Source: Nonomuraea fuscirosea (GTDB lineage: Bacteria; Actinomycetota; Actinomycetes; Streptosporangiales; Streptosporangiaceae). Taken from it: a stretch of DNA of 64,000 nucleotides. Under the pieces are notes generated by a model. It searched no databases and was not told the DNA's origin. It worked only from the letters and a program-made list of their open reading frames with translations. This document shows positions 33,638-41,560 of the stretch, one piece after another. Every line of letters starts with the position of its first letter. The first letter of the stretch is position 1. The position numbers and the translations under genes were made by a program. Location: assembly GCF_003001935.1 (NCBI RefSeq), contig NZ_PVNG01000018.1, positions 124,001-188,000 of the forward strand, given 5' to 3'.

Positions 33638-34258
33638 TCAGTCGAACCAGACCACCAACCGCACGCCATCGGGCCTGAAGCGCCGCCCCAACGCCTCCAT
33701 CACCCCGAAGACGTGTTCCCAGCCTGATCCAGGGCCCAGCACGGCCTGCCGGGTCGACGGGCCGTACTCGAGCGTCACATCGGGAAGGTCCCATCGACCA
33801 GCCAGGGCTCGATCAGGCGAGACGCCGAAGGGCGGTATGGAATAGAGGTCCACGAGCTCTTCCGGCCACTGATCGTCGATTCGATACTGGTGGATCACCG
33901 ATTTCGCCGAGCGGATCTGCAGTACTCCGCGAGCGGCGGGCCGGACAGTCATGTCCAGGTCACGAAGCTCCGCCCACGCGACCCATGTGCAGCCGTGCAC
34001 GGCGGTATCGATGTGCACCGACTTCTCGTAGTCATGACGGATCGCTTCCGAAGCGTCGGCCGGTAGGCCTCGGCCGGCCGCTACGGGAGTCCAGCCAAGC
34101 CGGTTGCGGACGCCGAAGAGACAACCGAAGGCGTCGTAGTCGCAGCCGTCATAGAGGGGATAAAGGGGCGTCGATACCGACCATGGCTCTCCGTCGTACC
34201 AATCCTCGTCAGCACACGGGTGACGAGTTTCGATGAAGCCGTAGATGTCGGTTCCCAC
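33638..34258 (-). CDS. Hypothetical protein
   Basis: The 206-residue acidic protein begins MGTDIYGFIETRHP, like a group of actinomycete hypothetical proteins whose function I do not know. It has no membrane segment or signal. Several Trp and Cys are scattered (GCDYDAFGCLFG, WVAWAELRDLDM). It lies in the gene-poor stretch between tRNA-Ser and the second integrase relic and may be cargo of the former element, perhaps an immunity-type protein. That idea rests on position only. Confidence 0.55.
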   Translation of the reverse strand: MGTDIYGFIETRHPCADEDWYDGEPWSVSTPLYPLYDGCDYDAFGCLFGVRNRLGWTPVAAGRGLPADASEAIRHDYEKSVHIDTAVHGCTWVAWAELRDLDMTVRPAARGVLQIRSAKSVIHQYRIDDQWPEELVDLYSIPPFGVSPDRALAGRWDLPDVTLEYGPSTRQAVLGPGSGWEHVFGVMEALGRRFRPDGVRLVVWFD

Positions 34259-34344
34259 GGTGACAGCGTAGGGACACAGATTTCTTCGGGCATGCCCCGG
34301 CCTGCTTCCCCTTCGGGCGTCAGGCAGGGGGCTCGCAGACTAGA

Positions 34345-34746
34345 TCACCACTCACGCCATTCGTCTGTGATCTCAAATCGCTTGATCCCCCGACGAGCGG
34401 TGAGTGCATCAAGATCTATCCCAGCCTCGCTGAGCACGTCGTCGATGAACTCGCACAACTCTTCCCGTTCGATCGTCTCGTAGTCGTGATCGTCATGGGC
34501 AGCGTCGACGGCGTTGAGCCCCTCGACCACCTTTTGAATCGCTGCGAAGACCTCTTCGTCGGACGGCGAATCAATGCCATGGACCTCATCCTCGAAGGAC
34601 ATGAGAACCCGCTCAGTCGCCACTACGAACGGCTCCGGATACAGTGCGGCAAAGTTCGTGTCCTTGACACTTCTAAGCCCGGCAGCCCGCTCGGCGATCT
34701 CCTCGGCGACGTGCTCGCGCCACATATCTGTTGGTCTTTTCGCCAC
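34345..34746 (-). CDS. Hypothetical acidic helical protein
   Basis: The 133-residue product is strongly acidic and helical (EEIAERAAGLRSVKD, ELCEFIDDVLSEAGIDLDAL). It has no family I recognise. It follows the same strand as the 33638 gene, 86 bases upstream of it, so the two may be co-expressed. Codon use is less GC-biased than flanking core genes, in line with transfer. Confidence 0.5.
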   Translation of the reverse strand: MAKRPTDMWREHVAEEIAERAAGLRSVKDTNFAALYPEPFVVATERVLMSFEDEVHGIDSPSDEEVFAAIQKVVEGLNAVDAAHDDHDYETIEREELCEFIDDVLSEAGIDLDALTARRGIKRFEITDEWREW

Positions 34747-34810
34747 TGCGTGATGGTATGGCAGAGACTTGCGATCCGACAGTCTGAGATACGACGAATG
34801 GAACTACCTG

Positions 34811-34921
34811 GAACGGCCGGAAGTGGATCTTCTGGGCGGCGTGGATGCGCACACCTTGCTCGATGAGGAGCGTTGCGGCGAGGTGGCGGGCGTCGGTGCC
34901 CGCCGGGGCGATTGAAGGTTC
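34811..34921 (-). pseudogene. Second integrase-like fragment
   Basis: A minus-strand frame without a start codon reads DARHLAATLLIEQGVRIHAAQKI. This matches the box II segment of tyrosine recombinases (DLRHTAATLLLEQGV...VQKI). Homology stops near 34827, before the conserved catalytic Tyr. The segment partly duplicates what the 33474-33630 fragment covers, so it stems either from a second integrase or from a rearrangement. Confidence 0.5.
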
Positions 34922-34936
34922 TTAGCGGTGGCTGCT

Positions 34937-35269
34937 TCAGCGTGCTTCGAGTGCCGCTGACAGAGCAGCCGCGATCTCTGTGATGTTGAGGGTGACCAGG
35001 ACTTCATTGCCCTCGGTCACACCACGTTCGGAGATTGCGAGCCCGATCAGAGCCAACGCTCCAGCCTGATGGCGAACTCTTGACTCCTCATGGTTCTCTT
35101 CGCTGATCTCGTCATCCTCGCTGCGCTCCCAGGCGGCCACGGCGGCGGCCGCCAGGTCACGTGGCATGCGCACGGGTAGGGGGTTCACCTGAGGCTCGAC
35201 CCGCCGCCCGACTTCTGCGAGCACGGCAGCATCGTGACGGTATCTGTCGTATTGCGGGAACTCTTTCAT
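34937..35269 (-). CDS. Hypothetical protein
   Basis: The 110-residue protein starts MKEFPQYDRYRHDA and is mostly helical, with an acidic middle (WERSEDDEISEENHEESRVRH) and a hydrophobic C-terminal helix (AGALALIGLAISERG). I choose ATG 35267-35269; an earlier in-frame start would overlap the divergent gene further. It may belong to the former integrated element. No family recognised. Confidence 0.5.
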   Translation of the reverse strand: MKEFPQYDRYRHDAAVLAEVGRRVEPQVNPLPVRMPRDLAAAAVAAWERSEDDEISEENHEESRVRHQAGALALIGLAISERGVTEGNEVLVTLNITEIAAALSAALEAR

Positions 35270-35342
35270 GCCGGTGATCGTACTTATGGCCGGCGCGACC
35301 ATCGCGATCAGCGCGCTGAGTCCCCTGCGGCACAATGATCTC

Positions 35343-35822
35343 GTGCAGCGATTCGACGCCGCGGGAGCCGGCCTGGTCCCTGGTCAACGGGTCCGGGTCC
35401 GGGTGACCCAGCAGCACCGGTGGGGTGTCATGGTGGAGATCCTCGGTCATGAGGGCATCGGTGCGTCGATCGATGGTGCGGCGATCGACAGTCCCTCCGG
35501 TACCGGCCGAGCGTGGCTGGGCGAGTATCCGGCGGCCGGGACGGAGATGGACGCCGTGGTGCAGGAGATCCGTCGATGGAGTCCGCCGGCGTGGGTGCGT
35601 CTGACGATTCGAGCTGAGGACCTGCGCAGCTTTCAGTGGCTATGCGACTTCTGCGGTACGCCCACCGTCCTCAGCCCGGGAGGTGACGGCGTGGTCATGG
35701 ATGTCAGGAGCGCCGACGGCCCTGGCAGTCATGCCGTCGTCGCGCACCGGGAATGTCTGAGAAGCCGCCTCCACGAGTCGAGCAGCGAGCACGCGCGTGT
35801 CGACTCGGTGGGTCGGCGATGA
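35343..35822 (+). CDS. Hypothetical protein with an S1-like N-terminal segment
   Basis: About 159 residues from a GTG at 35343. The N-terminus (VPGQRVRVRVTQQHRWGVMVEILGHEGIGASI) resembles an S1/OB-fold RNA-binding motif, as seen in small actinomycete proteins. The C-terminal half holds a Cys pair (CDFCGTP) and an unassigned fold. Frames remain open upstream to 35268, but those starts overlap the divergent gene, and none has a ribosome site. Function unknown. Confidence 0.5.
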   Translation: MQRFDAAGAGLVPGQRVRVRVTQQHRWGVMVEILGHEGIGASIDGAAIDSPSGTGRAWLGEYPAAGTEMDAVVQEIRRWSPPAWVRLTIRAEDLRSFQWLCDFCGTPTVLSPGGDGVVMDVRSADGPGSHAVVAHRECLRSRLHESSSEHARVDSVGRR

Positions 35823-35889
35823 GCGATGGCCCCTCAGGCCGTGGATCTGGAGGCACGCCCCGCGAACCACGAGAGCAGGGCGTCGCCTG

Positions 35890-36942
35890 TCAGTCGATTC
35901 GGATGATCACCTTTCCGAAGGGCTTGCTGCCGAGGTAATAGGTGAAGGCGTCGTGCGTTTCGGCGAAGCCGAACACGCGGTCGATGACCGGTCGCAGGTG
36001 GTGTGCGCTGATCGCCTGGTTCATGGCCTCGTGATCAGCGCGGTTGCCGGCGAAGATGCGTCGGATGGTCGCGAGGGTGGATCCGTAGGCTTCGCCGGAG
36101 ATCTCGATGTGAGACCTGCTGGTGGGGGCGGAGACCGCGAGCAGCACGATCTGCCCGTAGAGGGCGGCGGCTCTGACCGACTGCTCGATGGTGGCGGGCC
36201 CGTTGGTCTCGACGATGAGATCCGCCCCGCGCCCTTCGGTGAGCTCGCGCACCGCCTGTCCCCATTCGGGGGTGTCGATGTAGTTGATGACGTGGTCTGC
36301 GCCGAGTGCTTTGAGCCGGCCGGCCTTGATCTTGCTGGATGTGGTGGAGATGACGCGGCAGCCCAGCATCTTCGCGAATTGGAGAGCGAAGAGAGAAACG
36401 CTTCCGGTGCCGAGGGTGAGAACGGTCTGTCCGGGGCGGAGGGGTTCGCCGCCGACGATCGAGTTCCACGCGGTCACGCCGGCGCAGGGCAGGGTCGCCG
36501 CCTCCGCCCAGCTCAGATGGCCCGGCACGTGGACCGCCCACTGCTGATCGAGGAGCGCGTACTCGGTCAGCATGCCGTCCAAGGTGCAGCCGGGCTGGTC
36601 GAGGAGTTCGGGCCTCAGCCTGCCGTCGTGCCACCGGGGCCAGTAGCCGCCGACGATCCTGTCGCCCACCTGGAAACGGGTCACTTCCGCACCGACGGCG
36701 ACGACCTCACCGGCTCCATCGCTGATCGGGATGACGTCCGGTGCCGACGGCAAGGGGTAGCGTTCGTGCAGGATGAGCGCGTCGCGCCGGTTGAGCGAGA
36801 CCGCGTGGACGCGGACGAGGATGTCGGTCGGTTTCGGCGTCGGCATCGGCTCTTCACGCGGCACGATCCCGTCGAGGTGGCCGCCCTTCTCCAGACGGTA
36901 ACAACGCATGGTCGTCCGGCCTGGTGCCGTCTGAGTGCTCAT
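35890..36942 (-). CDS. Zinc-type alcohol dehydrogenase-like oxidoreductase (MDR family)
   Basis: The 350-residue medium-chain dehydrogenase has an N-terminal GroES-like fold (SLNRRDALILHERYPLP, PISDGAGEVVAVGAEVTRFQVGDRI) and a Rossmann fold (LTLGTGSVSLFALQFAKMLG, ALGADHVINY). Cys ligands of the usual catalytic zinc are largely missing, so it is likely a quinone-reductase-like NADPH enzyme. Its start overlaps the SnoaL-like gene by four bases. Together they diverge from the XRE regulator at 37471. Confidence 0.9.
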   Translation of the reverse strand: MSTQTAPGRTTMRCYRLEKGGHLDGIVPREEPMPTPKPTDILVRVHAVSLNRRDALILHERYPLPSAPDVIPISDGAGEVVAVGAEVTRFQVGDRIVGGYWPRWHDGRLRPELLDQPGCTLDGMLTEYALLDQQWAVHVPGHLSWAEAATLPCAGVTAWNSIVGGEPLRPGQTVLTLGTGSVSLFALQFAKMLGCRVISTTSSKIKAGRLKALGADHVINYIDTPEWGQAVRELTEGRGADLIVETNGPATIEQSVRAAALYGQIVLLAVSAPTSRSHIEISGEAYGSTLATIRRIFAGNRADHEAMNQAISAHHLRPVIDRVFGFAETHDAFTYYLGSKPFGKVIIRID

Positions 36943-37352
36943 CCTTCGATGAACTGGTAGTCGGTCCGGATCCGGCCGTCCGCGCCGAGGACGAGAATCT
37001 CAAGTCCGGCGCCCACCGGTTCACCGCCGTCCGTGGGCACCATCTCCCAGGTGAACTTGACGATGTCGGCGAGACGGTCGGCGTTGTCCCGCGGCCTGAA
37101 GAAGAACTCCCCGGGCGCGACGAACTTCTCGTACGAGCGGGTCACTCTCGCTTCGAGTGCCTCATGTCCGCGCGCTTCGAGGATGGGGGTGACGCCCAGC
37201 GCGGCGGCCGCCTCCCGGATGTCCTGCGGTGGCTGGAGCAACTGGACGCCGTCCTCGGTCCACAGCTCGGCGACGGCCTTACGGCGCAGCCCGGCATCCG
37301 GTTCGTTCCAGACCGCCACGTAGCGGCCGACCAGTTCCTCGGCATCGATCAC
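36939..37352 (-). CDS. SnoaL/NTF2-like family protein
   Basis: The 137-residue protein begins in the NTF2-like way (AEELVGRYVAVWNEPDA, AVAELWTEDGVQL), with a cone-shaped alpha+beta fold. Such proteins include polyketide cyclases and enzymes for small ketones, but many are unassigned. It overlaps the dehydrogenase gene (ATGA, 36939-36942), suggesting joint use of a substrate. It diverges from the XRE regulator. Confidence 0.85.
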   Translation of the reverse strand: MIDAEELVGRYVAVWNEPDAGLRRKAVAELWTEDGVQLLQPPQDIREAAAALGVTPILEARGHEALEARVTRSYEKFVAPGEFFFRPRDNADRLADIVKFTWEMVPTDGGEPVGAGLEILVLGADGRIRTDYQFIEG

Positions 37353-37419
37353 GGCTTTTCCTTCGTCGCAATGGGTTCGTGAACGCTGCCGATCCTGGGC
37401 GCGACACCGTGGCCCGGCA

Positions 37420-37435
37420 ATTCCCTGGAGGGAAT
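37420..37435. promoter_or_regulatory. Inverted repeat ATTCCCT-GG-AGGGAAT, candidate XRE operator
   Basis: Seven-base arms around GG lie 36 bases before the XRE gene start and 68 bases before the SnoaL-like gene start, centrally between the divergent genes. Position and symmetry fit an autoregulatory operator. Confidence 0.5.
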
Positions 37436-37470
37436 GGTCCTCCGCCGTTCGCTGCGTTAGACAAAGTCAG

Positions 37471-38280
37471 GTGACCATCACTTCGGAACGCGGCGGGTTC
37501 GCCGGCGCCCTGCGCGAGTGGCGCGGACGCCGCGGCGTCAGCCAGCTGGACCTCGCTCTGCGTGCCGGAACCACGCAGCGGCACGTCAGCTTCATCGAGA
37601 GCGGACGGTCGATCCCCGGCAGAGCCATGGTCGTACGGCTCGCCGAGTCGCTGGAGCTGCCGCTCCGGGAGCGGAACGCGCTGCTGCTGGCCGCGGGCTA
37701 CGCCCCCGCCTACCCGGAAACCCGGTTCGACGACCCCGAGCTCGAACCGGTCCGCACCGCGCTGGAAGGCGTCCTGCGCGGGCACCACCCGTATCCCGCG
37801 GTGATCGTCGATCGGCGCGGTGATCTCGTCTCGGCCAATGACGCGTTCTGGATGCTGACCGAGGGCTCCGCGCCCCATCTCCTTACGCCGCCCGCCAACG
37901 TGCCCCGCTTGTTGCTAGATCCGCAAGGAATGGCACCGCGGATCATCAACCTGGACGTATGGGCCTGGCACGTGATCGACCATATCCGGCAGGAGGCGGC
38001 TCGCAATCCCGATGACCGGCTTGAGGCGCTGGTCGCCGAGCTCAGGAAATCGGTACCCGAGCGCCCGCAGCAACCAGGACCGGATCACCTCGGCTTCGCG
38101 GTCCCGCTGCGGCTCCGTCTCGGCGACGGAGAGCTTCGGCTCCTGACCACGCTGACCCACTTCGGGACCGCGGTCGACGTCACCGTCGCCGAGCTGCGGA
38201 TGGAGGCCTTCCTCCCGGCCGACGCGGCGACCGCCTCCGCCCTCGCCCGACTCGGACGGGCCGCACCTCGGGACGGTTGA
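37471..38280 (+). CDS. XRE-type regulator with MmyB-like ligand-binding domain
   Basis: The 269-residue protein has an N-terminal helix-turn-helix (LREWRGRRGVSQLDLALRAG, TTQRHVSFIESGRS) and, from ~95, the MmyB-like domain (PAVIVDRRGDLVSANDAFWML, then LRLGDGELRLLTTLTHFGTAVDVTVAELRME). That domain binds fatty-acid-like ligands in relatives. Start GTG 37471. It diverges from the dehydrogenase/SnoaL pair and likely represses it. Confidence 0.9.
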   Translation: MTITSERGGFAGALREWRGRRGVSQLDLALRAGTTQRHVSFIESGRSIPGRAMVVRLAESLELPLRERNALLLAAGYAPAYPETRFDDPELEPVRTALEGVLRGHHPYPAVIVDRRGDLVSANDAFWMLTEGSAPHLLTPPANVPRLLLDPQGMAPRIINLDVWAWHVIDHIRQEAARNPDDRLEALVAELRKSVPERPQQPGPDHLGFAVPLRLRLGDGELRLLTTLTHFGTAVDVTVAELRMEAFLPADAATASALARLGRAAPRDG

Positions 38281-38347
38281 GCCAGAGCCTTGGGCAGTGC
38301 CCAGCCCGCATCGGGTGCCCTTGTGCCGGCCCCTAAGCTGTGCCGTT

Positions 38348-39127
38348 GTGACGGACAGCTTTGACCCCGTGGCGTACAACCGTGCCGCCTGGGACCGCGA
38401 GGTGGACAACGGTAACGAATGGACGCGGCCGGTCGGGCCGGAGGTCATCGCCCGAGCCCGGGCCGGTGATTGGTCCGTCGTCCTGATCGGCCACGAGGCA
38501 GTGCCGCGTGACTGGTTTCCGGCTGAGCTGGCCGGTGCCGAGGTGTTGTGCCTGGCTTCCGGTGGAGGGCAGCAGGGGCCGGTGCTCGCTGCGGCGGGCG
38601 CGGCCGTGACGGTGCTGGACAACTCGCCGCAGCAACTGGGCCGCGATCAGGAGGTCGCCACCCGCGAGGGGCTGGCCGTGCGTACTGTGCTCGGCGACAT
38701 GCGCGACCTGAGCGTGTTTCCCGACGCCGGCTTCGACGTCGTCTTCAATCCGGTGTCCAACGTGTTCTGCCCCGATCTCGCACCGGTCTGGCGGGAGTCG
38801 TTCCGTGTGCTGCGTCCGGGGGGAATCTTGATGGCCGGGTTCCTGAACCCCGACGTCTTCATCTTCGATGTCACGGCGATGGAGGAGCGGGGTGAGCTCG
38901 TCGTACGTCATCCGCTCCCGTTCAGCAGCCTTGATCTCCCGGATGCCGAGCGGCAGAGCTCGTACGGGAACGGGCCGATCGAATACAGCCACTCACTCGC
39001 CGGACAGATCGGCGGTCAGCTCGCGGCCGGCTTCGCGCTGACCCACTTCGACGAGGCTCCGCACCACGCGGATGCCACCGCCCGGTACATGCCTGGTTAC
39101 TTCGCCACCAGGGTCGTCAAGCCGTAA
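38348..39127 (+). CDS. Class I SAM-dependent methyltransferase
   Basis: The 259-residue enzyme has the usual motif I region (VLCLASGGGQQGPVLAAAGA), the acidic end of strand two (VTVLDNSPQQL) and post-motif FDVVFNPVSNVF with LRPGGILMAGF. The small motif I resembles that of ubiquinone/menaquinone-type or natural-product methyltransferases. Start GTG 38348 gives VTDSFDPVAYNRAAWD, a common opening. A TGGGCA-G-TGCCCA dyad (38291-38303) precedes it. Substrate unknown. Confidence 0.9.
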   Translation: MTDSFDPVAYNRAAWDREVDNGNEWTRPVGPEVIARARAGDWSVVLIGHEAVPRDWFPAELAGAEVLCLASGGGQQGPVLAAAGAAVTVLDNSPQQLGRDQEVATREGLAVRTVLGDMRDLSVFPDAGFDVVFNPVSNVFCPDLAPVWRESFRVLRPGGILMAGFLNPDVFIFDVTAMEERGELVVRHPLPFSSLDLPDAERQSSYGNGPIEYSHSLAGQIGGQLAAGFALTHFDEAPHHADATARYMPGYFATRVVKP

Positions 39128-39197
39128 CCGCCGCGAGCGGCAACCCGGCTGTCGCGCGGTCGACGATCCCCCGCCTGGGCGTCCGGTCTTCGATGCG

Positions 39198-39596
39198 GTG
39201 GAGACCAAGTGGATCAGTCCGTGGGAGGCGTTGGCGCAGTTGGTCGCGTTGGTCAGGGACGTGCCCTCCGCCGATGACCTCGTACGGACCGTCGTTCTCT
39301 ACCCGCCTCAGGAAGGCGCGCCCCAGACCGATGAGGAGTGGGGCGCCCTTCCCGAGGATTCGCCGTACTTCATCGGGCCGGGCATAGAGGAGCTGCCGGT
39401 GGACGTGCGCGACACGCTCGCCGACGTTCCCGATGAGAGGCTGGTCGAGCTGGGTGAGCGGTGGGCGGAGGGTGACGAGGAGTCCATGTTCGGCGCCGAG
39501 CCGGCTCAGCTGGCCGAGCTGATCGGCGAGTTGCGTGGGCTGGCCCGGCGGGCCCGTGACGAAGGTCAGTTGCTCTATTGCTGGAGTTGTCTGTGA
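39198..39596 (+). CDS. Hypothetical acidic protein
   Basis: The ~132-residue acidic protein (VETKWISPWEALAQLVALVRDV, then DEEWGALPEDSPYFIGPGIEELP) has no known domain that I see. Start at GTG 39198 is uncertain, as no ribosome site supports it. It ends in LLYCWSCL. It follows the methyltransferase by 70 bases on the same strand. Confidence 0.5.
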   Translation: METKWISPWEALAQLVALVRDVPSADDLVRTVVLYPPQEGAPQTDEEWGALPEDSPYFIGPGIEELPVDVRDTLADVPDERLVELGERWAEGDEESMFGAEPAQLAELIGELRGLARRARDEGQLLYCWSCL

Positions 39597-39608
39597 GCGG
39601 TCCCGGCT

Positions 39609-40178
39609 TCAGAGGTCGCGGGGGCGCTGGTAGCGGAGGTAGACGATGCCGTTGCTGGAGGGGGTGCTGGAGACCAGGTCGAGCTGGTACGACTCCGGGA
39701 CGCCGTCGAACAGGCGGGTGCCGGCGCCTGAGACGTAGGGGAACATGCTCAGCCGGAGTTCGTCGATCAGGTCGAGGCGCATGAGTGAGCGCCAGAGGGT
39801 GACGCCGCCCCAGACGATGATGTGGCCGTCACCGTCCAGCCTGAGCTTGTCGATCTCTTCTGTGGTGTCGCCGCCGGCGATGGTGGTGTTGGTCCAGTCG
39901 GCTGTCTTCAGGGTGCGGGAGAAGACGATCTTGCGGCTGGGGTTCAGGATGTCGGCGAACGGGTGGTCGGTGGACGCCCGCATGCCCGCGGAGATGCCCT
40001 CGTAGGCGGTGCGGCCCATGACGTGGGCGTACGCGCCGCGAAGGAAGTCGAGGTGCGCCTGGTCGGCGGGCTCGCGGTTCTCGGGCAGGTCGAAGCAGAA
40101 CTTCCAGAAGTCGGTCCCCTCGTCGGCGAGGAGACCGTCGAGGGAGTAGTTGAAGACTGTTGCTATCAGCTTTCGCAT
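39609..40178 (-). CDS. RibD-C/dihydrofolate-reductase-like protein
   Basis: The 189-residue protein follows the actinomycete RibD_C-type group: KLIATVFNYSLDGLLAD at the start, AYAHVMGRTAYEGIS, FADILNPSRKIVFSRTL and the GGVTLWRSLMRLDLIDELRL block. Members are NADPH reductases, mostly of unknown substrate. ATG 40176-40178 has GGAG 8 bases upstream. It follows a TetR gene on the same strand, so it may be that regulator's target. Confidence 0.88.
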   Translation of the reverse strand: MRKLIATVFNYSLDGLLADEGTDFWKFCFDLPENREPADQAHLDFLRGAYAHVMGRTAYEGISAGMRASTDHPFADILNPSRKIVFSRTLKTADWTNTTIAGGDTTEEIDKLRLDGDGHIIVWGGVTLWRSLMRLDLIDELRLSMFPYVSGAGTRLFDGVPESYQLDLVSSTPSSNGIVYLRYQRPRDL

Positions 40179-40297
40179 GATGGGGGCTCCGGGGTCTCGA
40201 GGCGATCGTGCGTGCCAGGGCACAGCCGCGTGGCTGTGACCTGACGCTGATGCGTTAGACGAATCCGCCGCCCGAAACCCATCGGCCTCTGGCTGGA

Positions 40298-40870
40298 TCA
40301 GCGGGTGATCTGGGTGACGAGGAAGTCAAGGCGTTCCTCCTGGGGCTCCGGGGGGATGCGGCCGCTGTCGGACAGAACCGCCATGCCGTGCAGCGCGCTC
40401 CACGTGACCTCGGCGTAGAGTTCGCGGCGCCTGTTGTCCGGGTCGAAGCAGTCGACGAACTCGTCGAACGCGGCCCTGAGCGCGGGTGGTGTCTCGCTGC
40501 TGGCGAACTTGAGGTCGGTGGGCAGGATGAACATGGCCTGGTAAAGAGCGGGTCGCTCGGTGGCGAACTCCAGGTAGGCGTGGCAGACGGCGCGCAGAGC
40601 GGCCTGGCCGGGGCCGGGGGCGGACTGCCGGGCGCGGCGCAGGTGGGCGGCGAGTTCGGTGAAGCCGTCGAGGGCGACGGCGCTGACGATGGCGTCCTTG
40701 CCGTTGAAGTGGCTGTAGAGCACCGGCTGGCTGTACTCGACGCGTTCGGCCAGCCGGCGGGTCGTCACCGCCTCCCAGCCCTCGGACTCCGCCAGCTCGC
40801 GCGCGGCTGTGATGATCAGCTGATGGCGGTGGGCGCGTTCACGTTCGCGGCGCTCGCTGATGGTGGACAT
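40298..40870 (-). CDS. TetR-family transcriptional regulator
   Basis: The 190-residue protein has an N-terminal helix-turn-helix (IITAARELAESEGWEAVTTRRLAERVEYSQPVLYSHFNGKDAIV) and a ligand-binding helical core of the WHG type (ALHGMAVLSD). AGGATG precedes the ATG, and an imperfect dyad lies at 40885. Target is probably the RibD-like gene next to it. Confidence 0.9.
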   Translation of the reverse strand: MSTISERRERERAHRHQLIITAARELAESEGWEAVTTRRLAERVEYSQPVLYSHFNGKDAIVSAVALDGFTELAAHLRRARQSAPGPGQAALRAVCHAYLEFATERPALYQAMFILPTDLKFASSETPPALRAAFDEFVDCFDPDNRRRELYAEVTWSALHGMAVLSDSGRIPPEPQEERLDFLVTQITR

Positions 40871-40884
40871 GACGACATCCTAGC

Positions 40885-40897
40885 AATGCTTGGCATT
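40885..40897. promoter_or_regulatory. Dyad AATGC-TTG-GCATT, candidate TetR operator
   Basis: The 13-bp dyad lies 15 bases before the TetR start codon, where a self-repression site is expected. Function is inferred from symmetry and position. Confidence 0.45.
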
Positions 40898-40954
40898 CTG
40901 TCGAGGCTAGGATCTGAAGCGAGGTCCATACCAGCGGGGTCCGCTGCCCGCACC

Positions 40955-41560
40955 TCAGAGCCAGCCGGCGTCGCGGGAGATGCGGATGGCGTCGATGCGG
41001 TTGCGGCCGCCGACCTTGCTGATCGCGTTCGACAGGTAGTTGCGCACCGTGGCCTGCGACAGTGAGATCTGGGTGGCGATCTGGGCGGTGCGGATGCCGC
41101 TCGCCGCCGCGCGCAGCACCTCGGTCTCGCGGGCCGTCAGCGGGCTGCTGCCCGTTTCGAGTGCCGCCGCGACGAGTTCCGGGTCGATGACCCGCTCGCC
41201 GCGGGCGATGCGGCGGATCCCGTCGGTGAGGGTCTGGGCCGGTGCGTCCTTGACGATGAAGCCTCGTACGTGCACCTTCAGCGCGCGCAGCAGGTTGCCG
41301 GGCTGGCTGAGCCCGGTGAGCACCAGGGTGCGGCAGTCGGGCAGCCGTCCGGACAGTTGCTCGGCCGCCGACAACCCGTCCAGGCCGGGCATGTCGATGT
41401 CCAGCACCGCGACGTCGGGGCGCACCCGCAGCGCGGCGGCCAGCACCTCGTCGCCGCGTTCGACCTCGGCGACGACCTCCATGTCGTCCTCCATCGACAG
41501 CAACGCGACCAGCGCGGATCTGATCATGTGCATGTCCTCGGCGATGAGCACCCGGATCAT
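40955..41560 (-). CDS. NarL-type response regulator
   Basis: The 201-residue protein has a receiver domain (IAEDM, phospho-Asp in VAVLDIDMPG, Lys in FIVKDA) and a LuxR-type DNA-binding helix-turn-helix (LTARETEVLRAAASGIRTAQIA, SQATVRNYLSNAISKVG). It resembles DesR-type regulators, which control membrane fatty-acid desaturation. It overlaps the kinase gene upstream by four bases (41557-41560). Confidence 0.92.
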   Translation of the reverse strand: MIRVLIAEDMHMIRSALVALLSMEDDMEVVAEVERGDEVLAAALRVRPDVAVLDIDMPGLDGLSAAEQLSGRLPDCRTLVLTGLSQPGNLLRALKVHVRGFIVKDAPAQTLTDGIRRIARGERVIDPELVAAALETGSSPLTARETEVLRAAASGIRTAQIATQISLSQATVRNYLSNAISKVGGRNRIDAIRISRDAGWL

